Origin: Microbispora catharanthi
Lineage (GTDB): Bacteria > Actinomycetota > Actinomycetes > Streptosporangiales > Streptosporangiaceae
Length of the DNA stretch: 64,000 nucleotides
Reading direction: 5' to 3'
Assembly (NCBI RefSeq): GCF_006334915.2
Contig: NZ_VDMA02000017.1
Span: 124,001 to 188,000 of the forward strand
Made by a program: the position numbers and the translations under genes. The stretch's first letter is position 1; each line of letters starts with the position of its first letter. Positions 8,036 to 17,563 of the stretch are shown piece after piece. The notes beneath the pieces are model-generated. The model saw only the letters and a program-made list of their open reading frames with translations. It made no database searches and was not told where the DNA came from.

Positions 8036-8123
8036 TCTTACCTCGCACAGTGGCAGTGCCGCGCGGGTGACCGGAGCAGGTTCCGGTGCGGGCACAGGCA
8101 GACGAGCATGAAAGGAGCGCGTG

Positions 8124-8888
8124 ATGAGCGGACGGCTGCAAGGCAAGCGGGCGCTGGTGACCGGATCGACGAGCAACATCGGGCGGGCGATCGCGGAGGC
8201 GTTCTCGGCGGAGGGCGCGCACGTGATCGTGTCCGGCCGCAGCGCCGAGCGGGGCGGGAGAGTCGTCGACGGCATCCGGGCACGCGGTGGCCGGGCCGAC
8301 TTCGTGAAGGCGGATCTGGACGGAAGCGCCGAGGCCTCGTACGCCCTGGCGCGTGAGGCGACGTCCGTTCTCGGCGGGGGCATCGAGATCCTGGTCAACA
8401 ACGCCGGGATCTACCCCGGCGACAGCACGGTGGACACCGACGAGAAGACCTTCGACCAGGTCTACGCCGTCAACGTGAAGGCGCCGTTCTTCCTGACCGC
8501 CGCGATCGCTCCCGCTATGGTCGAGGCCGGGGGCGGGGCGATCATCAACCTGGGCTCGTGGATCGCACGCTTGGGCGTTCCCCAGGGCGCGCTCTACAGC
8601 TCCACCAAGGGCGCGGTGGAGACCCTCACGCGATCCTGGGCCGCCGAATTCGGCCCTCGCGGCGTACGCGTGAACGCGATCTCTCCGGGCGTGATTCTGG
8701 AGCCCGCGTCGGGGGCGGCGCGCGCGGGTGAGGTCATGATGAACGGCACTCCGGCGGGGGGCATGGGCAAGCCGCAGGCCATCGCGCATGCCGCGGTCTA
8801 CCTCGCCAGCGAGGAGGCCGCGTTCGTCCACGGCATCGTGCTGGACGTGGACGGCGGCCGTACGACCACGGCCGTCATCGCCGGATGA
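8124..8888 (+). CDS. SDR family NAD(P)-dependent oxidoreductase
   Basis: Classical short-chain dehydrogenase of about 254 residues. Cofactor loop TGSTSNIG, NNAG at the fourth strand, a catalytic Ser in INLGSW, and YSSTK as the YxxxK pair; the C-terminal VLDVDGGRTTT is standard. The ATG at 8124 is preceded by AAAGGAG with good spacing and is preferred to the GTG at 8121. Substrate cannot be told. The gene is alone and preceded by a strong dyad that may be an operator. Confidence 0.92.
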   Translation: MSGRLQGKRALVTGSTSNIGRAIAEAFSAEGAHVIVSGRSAERGGRVVDGIRARGGRADFVKADLDGSAEASYALAREATSVLGGGIEILVNNAGIYPGDSTVDTDEKTFDQVYAVNVKAPFFLTAAIAPAMVEAGGGAIINLGSWIARLGVPQGALYSSTKGAVETLTRSWAAEFGPRGVRVNAISPGVILEPASGAARAGEVMMNGTPAGGMGKPQAIAHAAVYLASEEAAFVHGIVLDVDGGRTTTAVIAG

Positions 8889-9007
8889 CGCAGCGCATCG
8901 CTACGCCCGCCGTCACGGTGTGCGCCGTGACGGCCGCGCATGCGGTGCCGTCAGGGCCACCTTGAGCGGTACATCACGTCGCGGCCCTCACGTTTCCTCG
9001 CGCGTCC

Positions 9008-9379
9008 ATGGAGGCGGTGTTCACCGTCAGCGGCCGCCTGACGCGGCCCAACGGTGCGTCACTTGTCGGGCCCGAGGCCATCGCCGCCGGGCAGAGCGAG
9101 AGCTTCGCCCGCTTCCGGGCAACCCATCACGTCAGCTCCGACCACGTCATCGACCTCGACGGAGACAGCGCCCGGCTCCGAGCCAACCTGATCGCCATGC
9201 ACCTGTGGGCCGACCAGGAACGAGATCCCAATACGCTGCACACGCACTTCCTAGCCGGCGGGGTACTCCACGCTGTCGTGGTGAGCACCGGTCGGGGATG
9301 GCGCTTCGGTGAACTGTCACTGCGCAATACCTGGCGAACCGGGAGCGGGTACGCCGCTATGCTCGCGACCGGGAGATGA
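9008..9379 (+). CDS. SnoaL/NTF2-like protein, N-terminally short
   Basis: A 123-residue ORF resembling SnoaL-like nuclear-transport-factor-2 folds: FTVSGRLTRPNGASLVGPEAI, a THHVSSDHVIDLDGD segment, then HTHFLAGGVLHAVVVSTGRGWRFGEL. Members normally begin with a helix of 25 to 30 residues that ends in a line such as ALFTEDG. Here that helix is missing and an in-frame TGA lies at 8963. No good ribosome site precedes ATG 9008, so this may be a gene fragment. No partner gene points to a substrate. Confidence 0.5.
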   Translation: MEAVFTVSGRLTRPNGASLVGPEAIAAGQSESFARFRATHHVSSDHVIDLDGDSARLRANLIAMHLWADQERDPNTLHTHFLAGGVLHAVVVSTGRGWRFGELSLRNTWRTGSGYAAMLATGR

Positions 9380-9566
9380 GAACGGCCGGTGACGGAGGTG
9401 CACTCCCGGCTCTTCCGACCGGCGACAACGGCGCGCAGGCCGATCCCCGCACGCTTGAGCGCGCGATGCGGAAAGCCCGCGGCAAGGTGCAGGACCTTCC
9501 CACGGGCTTCCCATGAACCAGCCGGACACCGCGCGATGAACATGCACGTCACCGCGCGGTCGCCGG

Positions 9567-10991
9567 TCACACGTCGTAGTACAGCTCGAACTCGTGCGGG
9601 TGCGGGCGGAGACGGATCGGGTCGACCTCGTTCTCGCGCTTGTAGGAGATCCAGGTCTCGATGAGGTCCGGCGTGAACACGCCGCCCTCCAGCAGGTAGT
9701 CGTGGTCGGCCTCGAGCGCGTCGAGCACCTTCTCCAGCGAGCCCGGCACCTGCGGGATGTTGCGGGCCTCCTCCGGCGGCAGTTCGTACAGGTCCTTGTC
9801 GACCGGCTCCGGCGGCTCGATCTTGTTGCGGATGCCGTCGATGCCGGCCATGAGCATGGCGGCGAAGGCGAAGTACGGGTTGCAGGACGGGTCCGGCACG
9901 CGGAACTCGATGCGCTTGGCCTTCGGGTTCGAGCCCGTGATCGGGATGCGGACGCAGGCCGAGCGGTTGCGCTGCGAGTAGACCAGGTTGACCGGGGCCT
10001 CGTAGCCGGGCACCAGGCGGTGGTAGGAGTTCACCGTCGGGTTGGTGAAGGCCAGCAGCGACGGGGCGTGCTTGAGCAGGCCGCCGATGTAGTAGCGCGC
10101 CATGTCCGACAGACCGGCGTAGCCGACCTCGTCGTAGAACAGCGGCTCGCCGTCCTTCCAGAGGGACTGGTGGCAGTGCATGCCGGAGCCGTTGTCACCG
10201 AAGATCGGCTTGGGCATGAACGTGACCGTACGGCCCGCCTGGATGGCCGTGCTCTTGATGATGTACTTGTACAGCATCAGCTTGTCGGCCGTCTCGAGGA
10301 GCGTGCCGAACCTGAAGTCGATCTCCGCCTGGCCGGCGGTGCCCACCTCGTGGTGCTGCATCTCGGTCTCGATGCCGGCCTCGATGAGGTTGCGCACCAT
10401 CTCCGAGCGCAGGTCGGTGAAGTGGTCCATCGGCGGGACCGGGAAGTAGCCGCCCTTGTAGCGGGGCTTGTAACCCAGGTTGCCGCCCTCGGAGGCCTTG
10501 CCGGTGTTCCAGGCGCCCTCGATGGAGTCGATGTAGTAGTAGCCGGCGTTCTGCCTCGTCTCGAAGCGGACGTCGTCGAAGATGTAGAACTCGGCCTCGG
10601 GGCCGAAGAACACGGTGTCCGCGATGCCGGTGCCCTTGAGGTACTCCTCGGCCTTGCGCGCGACGTTGCGCGGGTCGCGGCTGTAGGCCTCGCCGGTCAG
10701 CGGGTCGTGCACGAAGAAGTTGATGTTCAGCGTCTTGTGCTGACGGAACGGGTCGAGCACGGCCGTGGACGGGTCGGGCAGCAGGAGCATGTCCGACTCG
10801 TGGATGGCCTGGAACCCGCGGATCGACGAGCCGTCGAACATGAGGCCGTCGGTGAAGACGTTCGGGCCGAAGTTCTCAGACGGGAAGGTGAAGTGGTGCG
10901 TCGTCCCCGGCAGGTCCGTGAACCTGACGTCAACGAACTGCACACCCTCGTCCCGGATGAACTTGAGGACGTCATCGGCGGAGTTGAACAC
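9567..10991 (-). CDS. glnA: Glutamine synthetase, type I
   Basis: ATP-dependent ligation of ammonia to glutamate, as a cytoplasmic dodecamer. Visible: FDGSSIRGF, the ATP loop [10 protein letters not shown], the Glu loop around NRSACVRIP, and the adenylylation loop [12 protein letters not shown] with its Tyr, so GlnE-type control is expected. The end [11 protein letters not shown] is canonical. Earlier in-frame ATG 11012 is rejected: GTG 10991 has GGGAGG exactly 7 bp upstream and gives 474 residues, the normal length. It faces away from the RDD and membrane-protein genes that accompany glnA in many actinobacteria. Confidence 0.97.
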   Translation of the reverse strand: MFNSADDVLKFIRDEGVQFVDVRFTDLPGTTHHFTFPSENFGPNVFTDGLMFDGSSIRGFQAIHESDMLLLPDPSTAVLDPFRQHKTLNINFFVHDPLTGEAYSRDPRNVARKAEEYLKGTGIADTVFFGPEAEFYIFDDVRFETRQNAGYYYIDSIEGAWNTGKASEGGNLGYKPRYKGGYFPVPPMDHFTDLRSEMVRNLIEAGIETEMQHHEVGTAGQAEIDFRFGTLLETADKLMLYKYIIKSTAIQAGRTVTFMPKPIFGDNGSGMHCHQSLWKDGEPLFYDEVGYAGLSDMARYYIGGLLKHAPSLLAFTNPTVNSYHRLVPGYEAPVNLVYSQRNRSACVRIPITGSNPKAKRIEFRVPDPSCNPYFAFAAMLMAGIDGIRNKIEPPEPVDKDLYELPPEEARNIPQVPGSLEKVLDALEADHDYLLEGGVFTPDLIETWISYKRENEVDPIRLRPHPHEFELYYDV

Positions 10992-11159
10992 TCTCGAACC
11001 TCCCAGGGGCATGGGCTAGCAACCCGAAAATAGGCCGATGCCGTTTCCGCCCCATGTCTCGATTGTTTCGCGCGTGTTAAGGGAAAGCGCTACCCGGGCG
11101 GTCGCGGCGATAACGTCGGCCCGCCGTTCCCCAGCTCCATCGTACGGCCTTCTCGCAGG

Positions 11160-12194
11160 TCAGGTGCCCAACGCGGCCGGGCAGCGGGGCCCGCCGGAAA
11201 TGCCTGAGACGCGGTCGTAGGGGTCGACGGGCTCGCCGGAGGGCCGCGCTCCCTGCGGGTCGCCAGGGAATCGCGGGTGAACGAATCCGTTATCCGGGGC
11301 GCAATTCGCACCGAAGAGGGTTGATCTGTCCGTGTTCAGCCAGACGATGAGCTTCCCGTCCTCATGGTAGGCGGAGAACTCGCTCCTGTGGTGCTCGACG
11401 ACCCTCGTCACGATCAGGGGCGTGCCGGGGCGGCTGACCGGGTGGACGAACAGATAGTCCGTCTCGATCGTGACGCCTCCGCCGGCCCTTTCGGAGATCG
11501 TCGTCTCGCCGGAGACCTTCACGACGTCGCCGACCGGCTCGGCCGCGTCCGGGGCGAGGCTGAACAGCCACGACCGGGTGCCTGAGGGGCCGCTGTCGTC
11601 CAGGCGGCGCAGGAACGTCTCGCGCTGCCGGGGGTGCAGCAGGCGGACGAACTCCTCCGGGCGGCCGCCCCGCACGGTGGCCGGGTCGAGGTGCGCGGCC
11701 GACAGCAGTCGCCGTACGCGCTGCAGGGCCTGGCCGACCTCCTTCTCCGTGAGCCCGCCGAGCGCGCGTGCCGCGGGCATGGCCAGCCCCTGCTCCCCGT
11801 CGGCGTAATCAACGGCGGGAGTGCCGGCGAACGGACCGGTGGACGGCGCCGGGACGGGGCCGTGGTCGAACAGGCCCTCCTCGCCGTCGGGGATCGGCGT
11901 CAGCACGGGCCCGGGCCGGGCGACCACGGGGCCGGAGATCATCAGGTCCTCGCCGCCCGTGGCCGGGCGGACGATGCCGAGCCTCTCCAGGACGTCGGGC
12001 CGCAGGACGACGACGAGCCCCACGAGCACGACCAGGCCGGCGATCACCACCAGCACGGCCGGACGGCGCCGCCGTCCCGGCGGCGACTCGGCCGACCCGG
12101 CCGCCGAGGTCATCCGCCGGATCTCGTCCTCGTCGAACTGCGCGACCAGCGCCTCGAAGCGCGCGTCGATGTCATCGGGGTCCGCCGGCCGCAC
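11160..12194 (-). CDS. Single-pass membrane protein of unknown function
   Basis: About 344 residues. A short acidic cytoplasmic N-terminus (DIDARFEALVAQFDEDEIRRM) precedes an RRRR stop and one helix near residues 46-66. A long external domain follows, with a strand-rich region between about residues 220 and 290. GTG 12194 has GGAGG 5 bp upstream, which makes it a better start than TTG 12206. I do not recognise the family, but its place beside glnA and RDD and its topology suggest an envelope protein. It is divergent from the RDD gene. Confidence 0.7.
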   Translation of the reverse strand: MRPADPDDIDARFEALVAQFDEDEIRRMTSAAGSAESPPGRRRRPAVLVVIAGLVVLVGLVVVLRPDVLERLGIVRPATGGEDLMISGPVVARPGPVLTPIPDGEEGLFDHGPVPAPSTGPFAGTPAVDYADGEQGLAMPAARALGGLTEKEVGQALQRVRRLLSAAHLDPATVRGGRPEEFVRLLHPRQRETFLRRLDDSGPSGTRSWLFSLAPDAAEPVGDVVKVSGETTISERAGGGVTIETDYLFVHPVSRPGTPLIVTRVVEHHRSEFSAYHEDGKLIVWLNTDRSTLFGANCAPDNGFVHPRFPGDPQGARPSGEPVDPYDRVSGISGGPRCPAALGT

Positions 12195-12324
12195 GGTTCC
12201 CTCCAAAGCGCTCAGGTCGGAAACGATTCACGATACCGGGATTTAATGCGATAAGCCTGCCCATGATGTACGGCTTCGCGGCCGGACGCCAGACCGGTGA
12301 CCCTCCCCGATACGCTGGGAAACC

Positions 12325-12786
12325 ATGAGTGACCGGCAGCCGCGTTGGACGCAGACCTGGCTCGGGGGCCCGCGGGCAGCCGGGGTGGACCTGGGCTATC
12401 CGGGGCAGCGCCTCGGCCTGCCCGAGCAGGGCCCCGGGGCGGTCGCGGGGTGGGGGCGCAGGATCGGCGCCGTCGCCGTCGACTGGCTGCTGTGCACCTG
12501 GGCCGTCGCCGGCGGCCTGCTGCGCCTCCAGGGCAACGACGTCGGGGCCGTCGGCCTCGGGGTCTTCGCCGCGGAGTACGTCCTGCTGGTCGGCACGATC
12601 GGCATGACGCTGGGGATGCGCCTGTTCGGCATCCGCGTGGCCGGGCTCGACGGCGGGCGGCCGCCCTTCCTCGGCGTGCTGGTGCGCACGCTGCTGCTGT
12701 GCCTCGCCGTGCCCGCGCTCATCTGGGACCGCGACCGGCGCGGCCTGCACGACCGCGCGGGCGGCACGGTCGTCGTCAACCTCTAG
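12325..12786 (+). CDS. RDD family membrane protein
   Basis: A 153-residue RDD protein with three predicted helices: RRIGAVAVDWLLCTWAVAGG (with the family R and D), VFAAEYVLLVGTIGMTLGMRLFGIRV, and VLVRTLLLCLAVPALIWD followed by RDRRGLHDRAGGTVVV. This matches the small RDD protein found next to glnA in mycobacteria and Streptomyces. A transport role is only presumed for the family. It converges on a methyltransferase with 6 bp between stops. Confidence 0.9.
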   Translation: MSDRQPRWTQTWLGGPRAAGVDLGYPGQRLGLPEQGPGAVAGWGRRIGAVAVDWLLCTWAVAGGLLRLQGNDVGAVGLGVFAAEYVLLVGTIGMTLGMRLFGIRVAGLDGGRPPFLGVLVRTLLLCLAVPALIWDRDRRGLHDRAGGTVVVNL

Positions 12787-12792
12787 CCGGGT

Positions 12793-13581
12793 TCAGTTCC
12801 TGACGCACTGGAAGATCGCCGTACCGGGGAGCAGGCGGCCGCGCAGCGGGCTCCAGCCGCCCCACGTGCGGTCGTGGCCCGGCGGCCACTCCGGCTCGGT
12901 CAGGCCGGTCAGGACGAGGCCGGAGGCGGCGATCAGGCCCACCCAGTCGCCCATCGTCCGGTGGTGCTCCACGTACGACGGCTCGCCGTCCTCGCCGAAC
13001 TCGACGTACGGCGACCGGTCGAAGTAGGGCCGGTCGGCGGTCAGGCCGCGCGGGCCCGGATCGTCGGGGAAGGCCCACCGCACGGGGTGGCTGACGGAGA
13101 ACACGAACCGGCCGCCCGGCCGCAGCACCCGGCGCAGCTCGGCCAGCACCGCCCCGGCGTCCGCGACGAACGGCAGCGCCCCATAGGCCGAGCACGCCAG
13201 GTCGAACGACTCGTCCGCGAACGGCAGCGTCTCGGCGTCGGCCTGGACGACGGGCAGTCGCATCCCGGCGGACATGTCGATTCGCCGGGAGTGCTGCAAC
13301 TGCCGGTAGGACAGGTCGACGCCGACAACCGTCGCCCCTTGTCCCAGCAGCCACCGGCCGCACTGGCCCGCGCCGCACCCGATCTCCAATATCCGGCGCC
13401 CCGCCACGTCGCCGAGCAGCCGGGCGTCGGCCTCGTCCAGGCCCTCGGGGCACCACACGAAGCCGTCGTCGCGCAGGAAGCCGCCGTGCTCGGCCTGGTA
13501 GTCGTCGGCCGCGCCGTCCCACCAGCCCCGGTTGGCCCGTGAGGTCTGCGACCGGGAGACCGGCCGCCTTCCGACACCCAA
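12793..13581 (-). CDS. Class I SAM-dependent methyltransferase
   Basis: A 262-residue methyltransferase: NRGWWDGAADDYQAEHGGF opening, motif I ILEIGCGAGQCGRWL, VVGVDLSYRQL, DAETLPF and LRRVLRPGGRFVFSVSHP. It belongs to the UbiE-like group common in actinobacteria; acceptor unknown. The only usable start is TTG 13581, which is 5 bp after the DUF4191 stop on the same strand, so translation is probably coupled. No ATG or GTG lies in frame before the conserved region. Confidence 0.88.
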   Translation of the reverse strand: MGVGRRPVSRSQTSRANRGWWDGAADDYQAEHGGFLRDDGFVWCPEGLDEADARLLGDVAGRRILEIGCGAGQCGRWLLGQGATVVGVDLSYRQLQHSRRIDMSAGMRLPVVQADAETLPFADESFDLACSAYGALPFVADAGAVLAELRRVLRPGGRFVFSVSHPVRWAFPDDPGPRGLTADRPYFDRSPYVEFGEDGEPSYVEHHRTMGDWVGLIAASGLVLTGLTEPEWPPGHDRTWGGWSPLRGRLLPGTAIFQCVRN

Positions 13582-13586
13582 CGCGA

Positions 13587-14258
13587 TCAGCGCATCTTGG
13601 GGCCGCGCGGCATCCGGGCGCCCTTGGGGATGGGGCCCTTCGGCATCGGGATGGCCGGGGTGAGGGCGCGCATCCGGTTGTTGACCTCGGACACCGCGCC
13701 CTTCTTCAGGTTGCGGGGCAGCTTCATCATGTGCCGCTGGAGCTTGGCCAACGGGACCTGGCCCTCCGCGTCACCGCACTGGATGTCGTACACGGGTACG
13801 TCGACCGCGACGCGCTGCACGCGCTTCTTCTCCGCGACGAGCATGCGCTGCACCCGGTTCGGCGGGCCCTCGGAGACCAGGATGACCCCCGGAAATCCGA
13901 CGACCCGGAAGACGAGGTCCTGGTCGCGGTTGACCGCGACCGGCTTCTCCTCGACGTACCAGGTGCCGCGCAGGCTCTGCAGGATCGCGTACGTCGCCCC
14001 CGGCTGGCCGTAGAGCATCGAATACTGCGCCTTCTGCGCCAACCGGCTGAAGATGACCATCCCCACCAGTACGGCGGCGAAGACGCCGAACACGATCCAC
14101 GTCCAGCTGAAGATCACGCCGATGACGACGAACAGGACGAGCGTGCCCAGAGCCGACGCGTAGACGATCGGCATTCCCTTGGGGTTCGCCTGCTGAATGA
14201 TCTGTGCGACCATCCGGAGTTGCTTGAGGCGACCCGGAGCCGCTGCGTCTTTCGCCAT
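13587..14258 (-). CDS. DUF4191 membrane protein
   Basis: A 223-residue integral membrane protein matching DUF4191 (Rv2219-like): an Lys/Arg-rich start RLKQLRMVAQII, two close helices at about residues 30-75, AQYSMLYGQPGATYAILQSL, and a cytoplasmic domain ending in a Pro/Lys-rich tail. In mycobacteria and Streptomyces it lies beside lipA and glnA, as here. It starts at ATG 14258, 29 bp after lipA, and is likely cotranscribed with it. Function unknown. Confidence 0.9.
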   Translation of the reverse strand: MAKDAAAPGRLKQLRMVAQIIQQANPKGMPIVYASALGTLVLFVVIGVIFSWTWIVFGVFAAVLVGMVIFSRLAQKAQYSMLYGQPGATYAILQSLRGTWYVEEKPVAVNRDQDLVFRVVGFPGVILVSEGPPNRVQRMLVAEKKRVQRVAVDVPVYDIQCGDAEGQVPLAKLQRHMMKLPRNLKKGAVSEVNNRMRALTPAIPMPKGPIPKGARMPRGPKMR

Positions 14259-14287
14259 GGTCTGAAGGATACAAACGCCGAGCTGAC

Positions 14288-15229
14288 TTAATGAAAACGA
14301 GACTCGCCCACACGGGCGGCGATCGCCTGCTGGTACAGGCGGCCGGCCCGGTAGGACGAGCGCACGAGCGGTCCGGACATGACGCCGGCGAAGCCGATCT
14401 CCTCGGCCTCCCGCTGGAGCTCCACGAACTCCTCGGGCTTGACCCAGCGGTCCACCGGGTGGTGGCGCGGGGTGGGGCGCAGGTACTGCGTGATGGTCAC
14501 CAGGTCGCACCCGGCCTCGTGGAGGTCGCGCAGCGCCTGGGTGATCTCCTCGCGCTCCTCGCCCATGCCGAGGATGAGGTTCGACTTGGTGACCAGCCCC
14601 GCCTCGCGGGCCATGCCGATGACCGCCAGCGAGCGCTCGTAGCGGAACGCGGGCCGGATCCGCTTGAAGATCCGGGGCACGGTCTCGATGTTGTGCGCGA
14701 AGACCTCGGGCCTGCTGGAGAAGACCTCCTCGAGCTGGCCGCGGTCGCCGTTGAAGTCCGGCACCAGCAGTTCGACGCCGCAGCCGGGCACCATCTCGTG
14801 GATCTGCCGGGCGGTCTCCGCGTACAGCCAGGAGCCGCCGTCGGGCAGGTCGTCACGGGCGACGCCGGTCACCGTGGCGTAGCGCAGGCCCATCTGGTGC
14901 ACCGACTCGGCGACGCGGCGCGGCTCGTCCCTGTCGTACTCGGCCGGCTTGCCGGTGTCGATCTGGCAGAAGTCGCAGCGCCGGGTGCACTGGTCGCCGC
15001 CGATGAGGAAGGTGGCCTCGCGGTCCTCCCAGCATTCGGAGATGTTGGGACAGCCCGCTTCCTGGCACACCGTGTGCAGCCCCGCGCCCTTCACCAACGA
15101 CTTGATCTCGTTGAAGTTGGGGCCGTTGCGCAGCCGCGTCTTGATCCACGGCGGCTTCTTCTCGATGGGGGTCTGGCTGTTGCGCACCTCCAGGCGGAGG
15201 AGCTTTCGGCCTTCAGGAGCGACGGTCAT
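14288..15229 (-). CDS. lipA: Lipoyl synthase
   Basis: Radical-SAM enzyme that inserts two sulfurs into octanoyl groups carried by E2 and H proteins. Both clusters are visible: the auxiliary-cluster cysteines in [14 protein letters not shown] and the radical-[11 protein letters not shown]. The C-terminal RSSYRAG motif, in which Ser ligates the auxiliary cluster, is also intact. At 313 residues it is full length. lipA and lipB are normally adjacent in actinobacteria; here 2.3 kb of unrelated genes separate them. Its product would serve sucB, also in this window. Confidence 0.97.
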   Translation of the reverse strand: MTVAPEGRKLLRLEVRNSQTPIEKKPPWIKTRLRNGPNFNEIKSLVKGAGLHTVCQEAGCPNISECWEDREATFLIGGDQCTRRCDFCQIDTGKPAEYDRDEPRRVAESVHQMGLRYATVTGVARDDLPDGGSWLYAETARQIHEMVPGCGVELLVPDFNGDRGQLEEVFSSRPEVFAHNIETVPRIFKRIRPAFRYERSLAVIGMAREAGLVTKSNLILGMGEEREEITQALRDLHEAGCDLVTITQYLRPTPRHHPVDRWVKPEEFVELQREAEEIGFAGVMSGPLVRSSYRAGRLYQQAIAARVGESRFH

Positions 15230-15364
15230 GCGACTTCCTTCGCAGCACTCCGCGGCAGCGGTCCGCGGGCCCGGGGTCCGAGCGGGAGCACGCGGCCCTG
15301 CGCCGTACGCGGGCCTGCGTGCCTGTCGGAACGCTCGTTCACGAGCCCAGCTTATTACCTGCCT

Positions 15365-16540
15365 TCAGGTGATCCGGGACAGCTCCCGGACCGTCCGCGC
15401 GAGGTGGCGCGACAGCTCGGCGTCGATCCGGTCGGACTCGCCGGAGCCGAGGCCCACCGAGCCCTCGTCGACGCCGGCCGATTCGAGGAGGACGGCCCGC
15501 AGCGCCGTCGGCGGCTCCGCCTGCCAGGCGGTCTGTCCGGCGAGGGAGTCCTCCCGGCGCGCGGCCACCAGGCCGGGGTCGGTATCCCTGGAGAGCACGG
15601 CCCGGCGGATCTCCTCGGCCGTCTCCCCGCGCCTGGCCGCGGCCATCACGGGGGTGAGGCGGCCTTCCGCCATGGTGAGCGCGTCGACGTACTCGACGAC
15701 GGCCCTCGACGAGACGGCGCGGGCCGCGACCTGGTCGGCGTAGTAGACGGCGTGCTGCGACTGGGCGGAGACGAGCCGCCGCAGCGCGAACTCGGCGAGG
15801 AACAACGGCCACACCAGCACCCAGCCGGTGACCTTGCCGATCGCCTGCGACGCCATCCTGCCCCCGGGAACGGTGCTGTGCCCGTCCAGCACGGGGTCGC
15901 CGAAGTCGTGATAGCGGTCCACCCGCATGCCCGTCAGGGCGTGCCGCCACTCTCCTGTGGTGGCGAGCGCGGACGGCACGAGCAGGCCGCGGCCGGGGTC
16001 GCCGCTGACGTCGCGCGCGAGCTCCGCTCCGAGCATGCCCGCCCGCTCGCGCGGCGTCAGCGTGAGCAGCAGCGGAAGGCCGACGAGCAGCACGGGCCGC
16101 CGCCGCACCCCGACGCGCAGGTGGGCGCACCGGAAGAGCCGGTCGTGCAGGTGGATCGCGGCCGGGGGCGCGGCGCCGACGGCCCCGGCGATCCGGTCGG
16201 CGGCCTCGAACAGGGTCGGCGCCTCCGCCCTGGTGACCTCCTCGGCGCCGCCCGGGAGCCGGGCCGTCCTGGGCCTGGTCAAGATCGCGATGGCGGCGAG
16301 CACGCCGCCGAACAGCCAGCCGAGCACGTTGCCGTGCCAGTTGACGACGATGAGGACGCCGCCGGCCAGGATGGCCGCGGTCACCGCGTGGACGACGGCG
16401 GACAGGGCGAAGGAGACCAGCCTGGCGGCCGGTCGGCCGGGTCTGTCCAGCCGCCGGCCCCGGAGCCGGAGGAACCGCCTCCTGGTGTCACTGGGGAGCA
16501 GATCGGCACGGACCTCGCCGGGGGGTGAGGAGAGGTTCAT
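15365..16540 (-). CDS. M48-like membrane protein with a destroyed zinc site
   Basis: About 391 residues from ATG 16540. Two helices (about 35-80) are followed by a domain like actinobacterial M48 peptidases: VLLVGLPLLLTLTPRERAGM, then GAELARDVSGDPGRG where relatives have HELxH-x-x-x-GD. Both His ligands are replaced (Ala and Arg) while the Glu remains. The third ligand, in the later AVYYADQVAAR segment, is Val in place of Glu. It should not bind zinc. The remaining M48 landmarks (GD, AD, membrane helices) are kept, so a structural or regulatory role is likely. It is divergent from a TetR gene. Confidence 0.75.
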   Translation of the reverse strand: MNLSSPPGEVRADLLPSDTRRRFLRLRGRRLDRPGRPAARLVSFALSAVVHAVTAAILAGGVLIVVNWHGNVLGWLFGGVLAAIAILTRPRTARLPGGAEEVTRAEAPTLFEAADRIAGAVGAAPPAAIHLHDRLFRCAHLRVGVRRRPVLLVGLPLLLTLTPRERAGMLGAELARDVSGDPGRGLLVPSALATTGEWRHALTGMRVDRYHDFGDPVLDGHSTVPGGRMASQAIGKVTGWVLVWPLFLAEFALRRLVSAQSQHAVYYADQVAARAVSSRAVVEYVDALTMAEGRLTPVMAAARRGETAEEIRRAVLSRDTDPGLVAARREDSLAGQTAWQAEPPTALRAVLLESAGVDEGSVGLGSGESDRIDAELSRHLARTVRELSRIT

Positions 16541-16622
16541 GCCGCGAGTATGTCCGAGGCCGTCCCGCCGGGCGAGGTCCACAAAAGTGAAATCGATTGG
16601 AACTTTGCAGTAGAGTGCAGAA

Positions 16623-17276
16623 ATGGCCGAGGGACTGCGGGAGCGCAAGAAGCGGCAGACCCGGCAGCGCATCGCCGAGGTGGCGGTCGGGCTGTTCGTG
16701 GAGCGCGGATTCGACAACGTCACGATGGCCGAGGTCGCGCAGGCCGCCGAGGTGTCGGTGAACACCGTCTACAACTACTTCCAGGCCAAGGAGGACCTCG
16801 TGCTCCCGCCCGAGGAGGCCTCGCCCCGGAGGCTGGCCGACATCGTGCGGGAGCGGCCGCCGGGCCAGTCGGCGGCCGTCGCGGTGCTGGAGCGCCTGCG
16901 CCGGGAGATACACGGGCGCGAACGCACGGTCGGGCTGAGCGCGGGATTCGGACGTGTGCTGGAGATGATGCGGGCCGCCCCCACGCTGACCGCCCGGCTG
17001 GAGGACCTCGGCCGCCGGATGACCGACGCCCTGGCGGTCGCGCTGGCCGAGGAGACCGGCGCGGACGCCGGCGATCCGCTGCCGCGCGTGGTCGCCTGGC
17101 ACATCGGCTGCCTCCACTCGCTGGTGTACGCCGAGATCGGGCGGCGTACGACGGCGGGGGAGAGCCCGGACGCCATCGCGGCCGCCGTGCTGGAGTTGCT
17201 CGACGTCGCCGAGAGCCTCCTGGGCGAGCGGGTCCGCGCCTATGCCGTACGAGAGGGACGACCGTGTTCAGAGTGA
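16623..17276 (+). CDS. TetR-family transcriptional regulator
   Basis: A 217-residue TetR-type repressor: N-terminal HTH RQRIAEVAVGLFVERGFDNV, TMAEVAQAAEVSVNTVYNYF and a helical ligand domain. No Shine-Dalgarno sequence is evident before ATG 16623, while TAGAGT (a possible -10) ends 6 bp before it, so the mRNA may be leaderless. It is divergent from the M48-like gene and overlaps the DUF6204 gene by 13 bp. Target and ligand unknown; the divergent pair is the likely regulon. Confidence 0.92.
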   Translation: MAEGLRERKKRQTRQRIAEVAVGLFVERGFDNVTMAEVAQAAEVSVNTVYNYFQAKEDLVLPPEEASPRRLADIVRERPPGQSAAVAVLERLRREIHGRERTVGLSAGFGRVLEMMRAAPTLTARLEDLGRRMTDALAVALAEETGADAGDPLPRVVAWHIGCLHSLVYAEIGRRTTAGESPDAIAAAVLELLDVAESLLGERVRAYAVREGRPCSE

Positions 17277-17560
17277 CGATCAGAGGAAAGTTCAAGGGCC
17301 TCGACGACGCCGGCCGGGCCGCCGTGACGGCGGTGGGCGGCGCGGCCTACACCGAAGGCGGCACGTTCACCCACGACGCGAGCGTGTCCGCCTTCACCTT
17401 CCGCTGCCAGGTGCCCGCGGGGCCGGACGACGGCGAGGACGAGGCCGCGCTGGGAGCGATGGCCGCGCTGGACGCGCACGGGCACCCGTACGAGATCCTG
17501 CACGTCGCGGTGACCGACATGCGCCAGATCAAGATCCGCCGGAAGGGCCGCGGCGCGTAG
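17264..17560 (+). CDS. DUF6204 family protein
   Basis: A 98-residue protein beginning at GTG 17264 inside the end of the TetR gene, preceded by GAGAGGGA. FRVTIRGKFKGLD at the start, ASVSAFTFRCQVP in the middle and the basic KIRRKGRG tail match the small DUF6204 family of actinobacteria, which looks like a ferredoxin-like fold. Function unknown. The overlap implies coexpression with the TetR regulator. It converges on lipB with only 3 bp between the stops. Confidence 0.72.
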   Translation: MFRVTIRGKFKGLDDAGRAAVTAVGGAAYTEGGTFTHDASVSAFTFRCQVPAGPDDGEDEAALGAMAALDAHGHPYEILHVAVTDMRQIKIRRKGRGA

Positions 17561-17563
17561 CCG

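Noticed and set aside
10992..11012. Earlier ATG start for glnA
   Set aside because: The GTG at 10991 has GGGAGG 7 bp upstream, and this ribosome site lies inside the supposed extra codons.
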